From NCBI GenBank assembly GCA_031279795.1, contig JAITHZ010000021.1, positions 1 through 5,479 on the forward strand: a stretch of 5,479 bases of DNA, written 5' to 3'. Below, piece after piece: positions 1 through 5,479 of the stretch (positions are counted from its first letter, which is position 1; each line of letters opens with the position of its first letter). This DNA is from Bacteroidales bacterium (GTDB lineage: Bacteria > Bacteroidota > Bacteroidia > Bacteroidales > WRGA01). Position numbers and translations under genes: made by a program. The notes under the pieces are model-generated. The model was not told where the DNA came from and did not search any database. It worked only from the letters and a program-made list of their open reading frames with translations.

Positions 1-49
1 TAGCATAAATTTGCTTTTTTTAACGCAGTTAATTTGTTCATTTTTAGCG

Positions 50-125
50 AATTAGCATTAAACATCCGTCTCTGTTATAGAGACGGATAGTTTAGAGGTT
101 AAGTAATTAAAAATTAGCATTAAAC
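50..125. repeat. 14-bp direct repeat flanking the hairpin
   Basis: The 14-mer AATTAGCATTAAAC occurs exactly at 50-63 and again at 112-125, 62 bp apart. The left copy runs into the left arm of the hairpin at 59-94. The right copy lies inside the decayed methyltransferase start at 106-189. The exact match is directly visible. Whether it is an insertion footprint, a local duplication or chance in AT-rich DNA cannot be decided from one window. Confidence 0.6.
59..94. terminator. Strong hairpin, possible terminator of an upstream gene
   Basis: A perfect 10-bp stem pairs ATCCGTCTCT (64-73) with AGAGACGGAT (79-88) around the 5-nt loop GTTAT. Five more pairs extend it outward, TAAAC (59-63) with GTTTA (90-94), leaving only A89 bulged. 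No clean U-tract follows on the + strand (AGTTTAGAGG). It could therefore be a factor-independent terminator of weak type, a bidirectional terminator, or a small palindromic element. The structure is clear; the role is inferred. Positions 1-58 before it are AT-rich, with only short open stretches ending at stops at 52-54 and 88-90 in two frames, and I recognise no gene there. Confidence 0.5.
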
Positions 126-189
126 TGATAGATATCACCTTTTGTGCTTTTTTCAGACATTATGAAACTGATTAGAACAGCCAGGACGG
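106..189 (+). pseudogene. Decayed 5' fragment of a methyltransferase gene (paralogue of the gene at 1146)
   Basis: This stretch matches the beginning of the intact methyltransferase gene at 1146-1230. A 16-base exact match, TTTGTGCTTTTTTCAG, occurs at 141-156 and 1191-1206. It is followed by TATGAAA (161-167 and 1214-1220, offset by one 3-nt indel) and TTAGAA (172-177 and 1225-1230). In the frame starting at 132 it reads ISPFVLFSDIMKLIR, against ISPFVLFSAILMKRVR (residues 13-28) in the intact protein. Upstream, ATTAAAAAT at 106 aligns with ATGAAAAAT at 1146, so the start codon is lost. About 8 nt corresponding to ATCTTGGA are missing near 131, which shifts the frame, and in-frame stops precede ISPF. 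Similarity fades after about 180, before the GT14 gene begins. I read it as a dead remnant of a second copy; a shared regulatory leader is less likely because the match lies inside coding sequence. Confidence 0.65.
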
Positions 190-222
190 TTAAAAATAAA
201 AATAAGAATGCAATTTTATTAA

Positions 223-1092
223 ATGGAGAATATGCGACAGGCAATTTTGATTACAGCATATAAAAATGCAAAACAAATTTATGATATTATTGATTATTTT
301 GGTAAAGATTTTGAATTTTACATACATGTAGACAAAAAAAGCAAAATGGATTTAGTTGAAATTCATTCTTTAGGGGATAATGTACATGTTTATAAAGAAT
401 TTATTGTAAATTGGGGATCCGTTAATCATCTTAAAGCCATTTTGTTATTGTCGGAAAAAGCGCTTGAGGATCAAAGGAACGGATATTTTCATTTAATAAC
501 CGGTCAAGATTTTCCATGCAAGACAAAAAAATATTTTACCGATGTATTGGATACAGAAAAAGACTATCTGGCATATCGTGAACTGCCCACAGCATCCTGG
601 ACAAATGGCGGCATGGAGAGAATAGAATATTATCGTTTTTATGAAATATTTAATGCAAAAAAAATTATTGGAGGAAAGTTGATCGGAATATTGTTTAAAA
701 CGCAAAAAATATTAAAACTAAAGAGAAAAATCACATTGCAGACTTTTTTTAAAAAATTGTATGGCGGCAGCACATACTGGAGTTTGACAAGAAATACCCT
801 TCAGTTTATTATTGGATTTACAAAAATGAATCCAGAAATACTGAAAACAATGAAATTTACATTTTGCTCTGAAGAAATATATTTTCAAACAGTCCTTGTC
901 AATTCTGAATATCATAAAAATATCATAACCGACAACTTAAGGTTTATTGATTGGAAATCAAAACGCGGCAGTAATCCAGCGTTTCTGGATGAGACAGATT
1001 ATGAAAAAATAAAAAACTCAAATAGCCTGTTTGCTAGAAAATTTCATGAAATAAATTCTGAAGGATTAAAAGATTTATTGATAAAAAAATAA
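223..1092 (+). CDS. GT14 family (core-2/I-branching type) glycosyltransferase
   Basis: This 289-residue protein resembles bacterial members of the GT14 'core-2/I-branching' family, inverting enzymes related to beta-1,6-N-acetylglucosaminyltransferases and xylosyltransferases. Visible landmarks, in order, are: N-terminal strand RQAILITAYKN (5-15), IHVDKK (34-39), NWGS (63-66), HLITGQDFP (90-98, the family's SGxDxP element), GGSTYWSLTR (181-190), CSEEIYFQT (215-223), LRFIDW (239-244) and LFARKF (269-274). By analogy with mammalian core-2 enzymes, E218 is the likely catalytic base. There is no signal peptide or membrane segment, so it probably acts in the cytosol on a lipid-linked or nascent surface glycan; donor and acceptor cannot be read from sequence. 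ATG 232 (MRQAILI) is an equally plausible start, being closer to the usual family N-terminus; neither start has a well-spaced Shine-Dalgarno. The gene is very AT-rich (11 of 60 G/C in 241-300), suggesting acquired DNA. It lies 53 bp upstream of a methyltransferase, probably in the same operon. Confidence 0.88.
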   Translation: MENMRQAILITAYKNAKQIYDIIDYFGKDFEFYIHVDKKSKMDLVEIHSLGDNVHVYKEFIVNWGSVNHLKAILLLSEKALEDQRNGYFHLITGQDFPCKTKKYFTDVLDTEKDYLAYRELPTASWTNGGMERIEYYRFYEIFNAKKIIGGKLIGILFKTQKILKLKRKITLQTFFKKLYGGSTYWSLTRNTLQFIIGFTKMNPEILKTMKFTFCSEEIYFQTVLVNSEYHKNIITDNLRFIDWKSKRGSNPAFLDETDYEKIKNSNSLFARKFHEINSEGLKDLLIKK

Positions 1093-1142
1093 ATTACGGT
1101 AAAAAAACAACCATATAAATTACATATTACATAAATTACATA
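1089..1142. repeat. Short AT-rich tandem repeat between the GT14 and methyltransferase genes
   Basis: ATAAATTACATA occurs at 1115-1126 and again at 1131-1142, a 16-bp period. A shorter copy, ATAAATTAC, lies at 1089-1097 across the GT14 stop codon. Together they make up much of the 53-bp spacer and end 3 nt before the methyltransferase ATG. No terminator hairpin or TAnnTTTG promoter box is seen in the spacer, which supports co-transcription. The repeat could be replication slippage or an unstructured AT-rich leader that helps initiation. Confidence 0.5.
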
Positions 1143-1145
1143 CAA

Positions 1146-2090
1146 ATGAAAAATAAATTAATAAAACTTATTGATCTTGGAATATCTCCATTTGTGCTTT
1201 TTTCAGCTATTCTTATGAAACGGGTTAGAATATTGCAATCACGCTTGCCCGTATCAAAAAAAATATTACTGAAAGTGGGTGTGCAGCCAATACGGAACCA
1301 TTATTATGAGCCATTTTTCAGTGCAAAACAGTTGCGGAAAGCCCTTTCCGAAGAAAGAACATTACTTGGGATAGACTGGAATCTGACAGAACAGCTGGAT
1401 CTTTTGAATAGTTTTGACTTTCAACATGAATTTGAAAATATGCCGGATAATTTTATTGCAGATACGGTATTTCATTTCAACAATCGCGCTTTTGGAAGTG
1501 GAGACGCCGAATTTTGGTACAATATCATACGGTTGAAAAAGCCCAAAAAAATAATTGAAATTGGTTCAGGAAATTCGACTCTCATGGCGCGGCTGGCTAT
1601 TCAGAAAAATCAGGATGAAAACACATCGTACCAGTGCGAACATATATGCATTGAACCATATGAAATGCCATGGCTTGAAAAAACAGGCGTCAAAACAATC
1701 AGGAAAAAAGTGGAAGACATGGATGTTGCTTTTTTTGGACAACTTGAAGCAAACGACATTTTATTCATTGATTCATCCCATGTTATCCGTCCACAAGGCG
1801 ATGTACTATTCGAATATCTCGAAATATTGCCCACATTAAAAAGTGGGGTTATTGTCCATGTCCACGATATTTTCTCGCCGCATGATTATCCATACCAATG
1901 GCTTCTTGGTGAAATCAGACTGTGGAATGAACAATATCTCTTAGAAGCATTTTTGAGTTACAATTCACAGTGGAAAATAATCGGGGCAGTGAATTTATTG
2001 AAGAACAATCATTTTGAGATTCTTAAAACGAAATGTCCAAGAATAGACACAACAAGAGAACCAGGATCATTTTACATCATCAAACATTAA
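1146..2090 (+). CDS. Class I SAM-dependent methyltransferase, glycan-locus type
   Basis: This 314-residue protein has a Rossmann methyltransferase domain in its middle. Motif I is IIEIGSGNSTLMA (136-148), the SAM-binding glycine loop with acidic E138. It is followed by CIEPYEMPWL (168-177), whose E170 sits where the ribose-binding acid is expected. DILFIDSSHV (204-213) forms the strand 4 region, and VHVHDIFSPHDYP (237-249) carries histidines and D241 near the active site. The overall layout, with NHYYEPFF near residues 51-58 and a HDIF..YP motif, matches the Methyltransf_24-like proteins often found in polysaccharide and LPS loci. The methylated substrate is unknown; a sugar or glycan intermediate is inferred from the neighbouring GT14 gene. 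The N-terminal 30 residues are hydrophobic and basic but do not form a convincing signal peptide. The ATG lacks a Shine-Dalgarno and sits behind an AT-rich leader, as is common in Bacteroidota. A broken copy of this gene's 5' end lies at 106-189. Confidence 0.82.
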   Translation: MKNKLIKLIDLGISPFVLFSAILMKRVRILQSRLPVSKKILLKVGVQPIRNHYYEPFFSAKQLRKALSEERTLLGIDWNLTEQLDLLNSFDFQHEFENMPDNFIADTVFHFNNRAFGSGDAEFWYNIIRLKKPKKIIEIGSGNSTLMARLAIQKNQDENTSYQCEHICIEPYEMPWLEKTGVKTIRKKVEDMDVAFFGQLEANDILFIDSSHVIRPQGDVLFEYLEILPTLKSGVIVHVHDIFSPHDYPYQWLLGEIRLWNEQYLLEAFLSYNSQWKIIGAVNLLKNNHFEILKTKCPRIDTTREPGSFYIIKH

Positions 2091-2128
2091 TCATTTGATA
2101 AGCTTTGCTTTGTTCTCGTTCAAATGAT
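2090..2128 (+). terminator. Possible terminator hairpin after the methyltransferase gene
   Basis: ATCATTTGA (2090-2098) pairs perfectly with TCAAATGAT (2120-2128) around a 21-nt loop, which itself can form a small AAGC/GCTT hairpin (2100-2103 with 2107-2110). It begins on the last base of the methyltransferase stop codon, a natural place for transcription to end. The stem is AT-rich and no T-run follows (AACTTCCGG), so it is at best a weak or atypical terminator. The remainder of the spacer up to the dxs promoter holds nothing I recognise. Confidence 0.35.
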
Positions 2129-2263
2129 AACTTCCGGTACAAGCAGTTCGTTTCGCCTGATGCAGGGGGATCAGTAATGCCCATAAATGCCTGCCAATTG
2201 GAGAAATTCTGATTTTTCCCAAAAAAAATGCTTGTAAATAAACTTTTTCCCGTAGAAATCGGT

Positions 2264-2271
2264 TAATTTTG
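2264..2271 (+). promoter_or_regulatory. Probable Bacteroidota -7 promoter box for dxs-trkA
   Basis: TAATTTTG matches the Bacteroidota primary sigma factor -7 consensus TAnnTTTG at every specified base. It lies 28 nt before the dxs ATG, which would give a short leader of roughly 20-25 nt. No good -33 TTG/TTTG element is present at the usual spacing; only a T-run at 2244-2248 lies nearby. The assignment therefore rests on one box and its position. It would make dxs-trkA transcription independent of the glycan genes upstream. Confidence 0.5.
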
Positions 2272-2299
2272 CAGCAATTTTATGAAGTGAATTGTACCT

Positions 2300-4204
2300 A
2301 TGTTAGAACAAAATAAAGACTATCCGTTTTTAGACCGGATTAATTTTCCCGAAGATCTTCGCCAGATATCGGAGAAAGATTTGGTGAATGTTTGTAGCGA
2401 TCTCCGAAACTTTATTATCGACGAACTGGCTTCCAATCCCGGACATTTTGCATCCAGTCTGGGCGTAGTGGAACTTACCGTTGCGCTGCACTATGTATTC
2501 AATACGCCCTACGATCACCTGATCTGGGATGTCGGACATCAGGCGTATGGCCACAAAATCCTGACTGGACGCAGGGAACGTTTCCATACGAATCGAAAAC
2601 TGGGAGGAATTTGCGGTTTCCCTTCGCCGTCGGAAAGCGAATACGATGCCTTTGCCGTCGGGCATGCTTCCACTTCCATTTCGGCGGGTTTGGGCATGGC
2701 GGTAGCATCTGCCATGAAACGCGAGAGTCGCAATGTCGTTGCCATTATCGGCGATGGCTCTATGACCGGCGGTCTGGCTTTCGAAGGGTTGAACAATGCT
2801 TCCATTAATCCGAATAATTTGCTCATTATATTAAATGACAACAATATGGCAATCGACCATAATGTTGGGGCATTGAGCGATTATCTGGTGCATATTACAA
2901 CATCTCACACCTATAATAAATTGCGCTACGATTTGTACCGTTTCCTGCGCCGGAAAAAAATTATCAACGAAGGAGGAAAAGGCCTTATTCTCCGTTTCAA
3001 CAACAGCCTGAAAGCTTTACTGACAAAACAGCAGAATATTTTTGAAGGTTTCAATATCCGCTATTTCGGACCCGTCAACGGGCACGATGTGGAATATCTT
3101 GTAAAAGTGCTGCGCGACATCAAACACATGCAAGGCCCGCGCCTGCTGCATATCCGCACAAAAAAGGGAAAAGGTTTTGAACCGGCCGAAAAATCGGCGA
3201 CCGAATGGCATGCTCCGGGAATTTTCGACCGCGAAACCGGCATACGTATCGTAAGTGACGAAAGTAAAAAACCACCTTTGTTTCAGGATGTTTTTGGAAA
3301 TACATTACTGGAACTGGCCTTGCAGAACGAGAAAATTGTAGGGATAACACCTGCAATGCCAACCGGTTCTTCCATGAATATAATGATGAAAGCATTACCG
3401 GATCGTTTTTTTGACGTTGGAATTGCCGAAGAACATGCAGTGACTTTTTCTGCAGGTTTGGCGAAGGAAGGCATCCTGCCGTTTTGCAATATCTATTCGT
3501 CATTTATGCAGCGTGCATTCGACCAAGTGATTCATGACGTTGCGCTGCAGAATCTTCATGTCGTTCTTTGCCTCGACAGAGCTGGACTGGTTGGCGAAGA
3601 CGGCCCCACGCATCACGGAGCTTTTGATATGGCGGCATTCCGTTGCGTGCCGAACCTCACGATTGCCTCGCCACTCAACGAACATGATCTGCGTAACCTG
3701 ATGTTTACGGCGCAACAGCCTGACGCCGGCCCGTTTTTGATTCGCTACCCGCGTGGAAGAGGCGTTCTGGTGGAGTGGAAAAACGAAATGCAGCAGCTTC
3801 CAGTTGGCAAGGGGCGGAAAATAAAAAACGGCAAAGATTTGGCTATCATTTCTATCGGGCCAATCGGCAATCTGGTGCAGGAAGCTATTGAAATTGTCGA
3901 AAGCGAGTATGTAGTTGAAATCGCTCACTACGATATGCTTTTCCTGAAACCTCTTGACAAGGAACTGCTACACGAAATAGGCAGTCGTTTTTCACGGATA
4001 ATCACAATCGAAAACGGTTCAGTTATTGGTGGAATGGGCGCTGCTGTGCTTGAATTTATGGCCGACAACGGTTACACGCCAGTTGTCAAACGTCTGGGAT
4101 TGCCCGACCGTTTTGTCGAACATGGCAGTATCCCCGACCTTTACCGAATTTGCGGGATTGATGTGGACGGAATCGTTGAAACTGTAAAAAAAATAATGAA
4201 ATGA
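2300..4204 (+). CDS. dxs: 1-deoxy-D-xylulose-5-phosphate synthase (DXS)
   Basis: DXS is a cytosolic thiamine-diphosphate enzyme that condenses pyruvate with glyceraldehyde 3-phosphate to make DXP, the first step of the MEP isoprenoid pathway and a precursor for thiamine and pyridoxal phosphate. The 634-residue length is normal (E. coli 620). Domain I holds GHFASSLG with H49, DVGHQAYGHK (77-86) with H80, GHASTS (121-126), and the ThDP/Mg motif GDGSMTGG (151-158) completed by NDNN (179-182), matching E. coli D152 and N181. WHAPG (303-307) supplies the substrate-contacting H304. The central pyrimidine-binding domain has VGIAEEHAVTFSAG (373-386) with catalytic E377, IYSSFMQRAFDQ (398-409), DRAGLVGEDGPTHHG (426-440) and RYPRG (482-486). 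The transketolase C-terminal domain follows (about 505-625). All key residues are present, so it should be active. The start gives the family-typical MLEQNKDYPFLDRINFPEDL. Minor oddity: GPVNGHD (257-263), where D is usual in place of N. It overlaps trkA by 4 nt and is clearly more GC-rich than the genes to its left. Confidence 0.97.
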   Translation: MLEQNKDYPFLDRINFPEDLRQISEKDLVNVCSDLRNFIIDELASNPGHFASSLGVVELTVALHYVFNTPYDHLIWDVGHQAYGHKILTGRRERFHTNRKLGGICGFPSPSESEYDAFAVGHASTSISAGLGMAVASAMKRESRNVVAIIGDGSMTGGLAFEGLNNASINPNNLLIILNDNNMAIDHNVGALSDYLVHITTSHTYNKLRYDLYRFLRRKKIINEGGKGLILRFNNSLKALLTKQQNIFEGFNIRYFGPVNGHDVEYLVKVLRDIKHMQGPRLLHIRTKKGKGFEPAEKSATEWHAPGIFDRETGIRIVSDESKKPPLFQDVFGNTLLELALQNEKIVGITPAMPTGSSMNIMMKALPDRFFDVGIAEEHAVTFSAGLAKEGILPFCNIYSSFMQRAFDQVIHDVALQNLHVVLCLDRAGLVGEDGPTHHGAFDMAAFRCVPNLTIASPLNEHDLRNLMFTAQQPDAGPFLIRYPRGRGVLVEWKNEMQQLPVGKGRKIKNGKDLAIISIGPIGNLVQEAIEIVESEYVVEIAHYDMLFLKPLDKELLHEIGSRFSRIITIENGSVIGGMGAAVLEFMADNGYTPVVKRLGLPDRFVEHGSIPDLYRICGIDVDGIVETVKKIMK

Positions 4205-5479
4205 AAGTTGTAATAGCCGGCGCTGGAGAAGTTGGTACGTATTTAGCAAAATTATTGTCTAAAGAACAGATTGACACTGTGTTACTCGACAAAAATTCGG
4301 AGGCGCTGAATGCATTATCCGATTTTGACCTGCTGACGATAACCGGCTCCCCAACATCTATCAAAGGGTTAAAAGATGCTAAAGTAAATGATGCCAGCCT
4401 GTTTATCGGAGTTACGCCCGAAGAATCCCAAAATATTACCTCCTGCATGCTGGCAGCCAGTATGGGAGCAAAAAAAACGCTGGCACGTATTGACAACTAC
4501 GAATACTTGCTTGCCGAAAACCTGTCGTTTTTTGAAAGTCTGGGTATTCATTCCCTGATATATCCCGAAATGCTGGCTGCCGACGAAGTATTACTCTCCC
4601 TGCGAAAACCATGGATGAGGCAATGGCACGAATTTTACGGCGGAAAGTTAATCCTCGCCGGCATTAAAGTGCGCGAAAATGCGTCTATCCTCCAAATCCC
4701 CCTTTGCGAATTCACTAAAGATCACACATTTTTTCATATCGTCGGCATTAAACGCTATTCGGCGACAATTATTCCGCGTGGTTCAGATGCAGTCAAAAGC
4801 GGTGATACTGTATTTTTCACCGCAACCCCCGATCAATTGCCTGCGCTCCGCGAAATGACGGGGAAAGAAGATTTTCAGGTAAATAATGTCATGATTATGG
4901 GCGGAAGCCGAATTGCAGTACGCACCTGTCTGGGAATGCCAAAAAATATTGATATTAAAATAATTGAAAAAAATAAAGAACGCGCCTATTGGTTTACCGA
5001 ACAGGTGAACAACGCAATGGTTATTCATGGCGACGGACGCGATATGGAACTGCTGAAGGAAGAAGGTATTCGCAGCGTGGATGCATTTATTGCGCTCACT
5101 GGCAATTCCGAAACGAATATCCTGGCATGCATGGCGGCAAAACGTTCGGGCGTCAGAAAAACAGTTGCCGAAGTGGAAAATATTGATTACATCGCCATGG
5201 CAGAAAAACTGGATATTGGTACCATTATCAACAAAAAGCTGATTACAGCAAGCCATATTTACAAATACCTGCTTGAAGCCGACGTTTCCAACATCAAAAC
5301 CATGACAGTGGCCAACGCCGATGTTGCCGAGCTGGTTGCCACCGAGGAAAGCAGGATTATCAAACATCCGGTAAAAGATTTGGATCTACCTAAAGACTTG
5401 ACTATAGGCGGACTAATTAGAGATGGAAAGGCGCTGATTGTAAACGGTAATACGCAAATACAACCCGGCGACCATGTGA
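4201..5479 (+). CDS. trkA: Trk potassium uptake regulatory subunit TrkA, 3' end outside the window
   Basis: TrkA is the peripheral cytosolic subunit that binds NAD(H)/nucleotide and gates the TrkH potassium channel. The frame is open from ATG 4201 to the window edge, 426 codons; Trk-type TrkA proteins are about 450 residues, so roughly 20-30 are missing. It shows the expected two RCK halves. The first Rossmann fold is MKVVIAGAGEVGTYLAKLL (1-19), with GAGEVG at 7-12 and D30 after strand 2; it is followed by a TrkA-C domain (about 140-220, ending GDTVFFTATPDQL). The second Rossmann fold starts at VMIMGGSRIAV (230-240), with E256 closing strand 2, and is followed by VIHGDGRDMELLKEEGI (275-291) and a second TrkA-C domain (about 350 onward, with IQPGDHV at the edge). 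The second glycine loop is GGSRIA, looser than GxGxxG. The ATG overlaps the dxs stop as ATGA, implying translational coupling. A trkH gene downstream would be the natural partner but is not visible. Confidence 0.93.
   Translation, partial: MKVVIAGAGEVGTYLAKLLSKEQIDTVLLDKNSEALNALSDFDLLTITGSPTSIKGLKDAKVNDASLFIGVTPEESQNITSCMLAASMGAKKTLARIDNYEYLLAENLSFFESLGIHSLIYPEMLAADEVLLSLRKPWMRQWHEFYGGKLILAGIKVRENASILQIPLCEFTKDHTFFHIVGIKRYSATIIPRGSDAVKSGDTVFFTATPDQLPALREMTGKEDFQVNNVMIMGGSRIAVRTCLGMPKNIDIKIIEKNKERAYWFTEQVNNAMVIHGDGRDMELLKEEGIRSVDAFIALTGNSETNILACMAAKRSGVRKTVAEVENIDYIAMAEKLDIGTIINKKLITASHIYKYLLEADVSNIKTMTVANADVAELVATEESRIIKHPVKDLDLPKDLTIGGLIRDGKALIVNGNTQIQPGDHV

Noticed and set aside
29..36. TTAATTTG as a possible -7 promoter box for the GT14 gene.
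   Set aside because: It misses the TA of TAnnTTTG at one position, has no -33 partner in view, and lies upstream of the strong hairpin at 59-94, which would sit between it and the gene.
1..58. Short open stretches at the left edge (codons 4-90 in one frame, 2-54 in another) that might be the tail of an upstream gene.
   Set aside because: Neither translation resembles a known protein and the two frames compete, so no partial gene can be supported.
2157..2174. Small inverted repeat CTGAT/ATCAG around a G-rich loop in the spacer.
   Set aside because: Five base pairs only, with no T-run and no second copy seen; expected by chance.
2080..2184. A 34-codon minus-strand frame (starting MGITDPPASGETN) in the spacer before dxs, overlapping the methyltransferase end.
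   Set aside because: Too short to support on its own, no recognisable family, no promoter or ribosome site seen, and it overlaps the 3' end of a real gene. Conservation in relatives would be needed to revive it.
4783..5367. A 194-codon open frame on the minus strand opposite trkA.
   Set aside because: It lies wholly antisense to a clearly recognisable trkA, its Cys/His/Phe-rich translation resembles no family I know, and it has no supporting start context. It is a shadow frame.

Overview
The window looks like a chromosomal segment from a Bacteroidota (probably Bacteroidales) bacterium. The evidence is threefold. The DXS protein has Bacteroidota-like wording (YPFLDRINFPEDL at its N-terminus, NIFEGFNIRYFGPV before the GHD motif). 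The gene starts lack clear Shine-Dalgarno sequences and have AT-rich leaders. A box matching the Bacteroidota -7 promoter consensus TAnnTTTG lies just upstream of dxs. All four genes are on the + strand.

Left part (1-2090): two AT-rich genes of cell-surface glycan type. The first is a GT14 (core-2/I-branching type) glycosyltransferase, followed after 53 bp by a class I SAM-dependent methyltransferase. They probably form one transcription unit that modifies a surface polysaccharide or other glycan. The non-coding leader (1-222) holds a strong hairpin, a 14-bp direct repeat and, unexpectedly, a decayed copy of the 5' end of the methyltransferase gene. An earlier methyltransferase copy therefore appears to have been lost or rearranged beside the GT14 gene.

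Middle (2091-2299): a 209-bp spacer with a possible weak terminator hairpin at its left end and a likely dxs promoter at its right end.

Right part (2300-5479): a housekeeping operon of visibly higher GC. It has a complete dxs (first step of the MEP isoprenoid pathway) and a trkA whose start overlaps the dxs stop by 4 nt. trkA encodes the cytosolic nucleotide-binding regulator of Trk potassium uptake and runs off the window's right edge; a trkH partner may follow outside.

No undescribed system is evident. The most noteworthy observation is the methyltransferase gene remnant and the rearrangement it implies at the edge between an accessory glycan cassette and a core operon.
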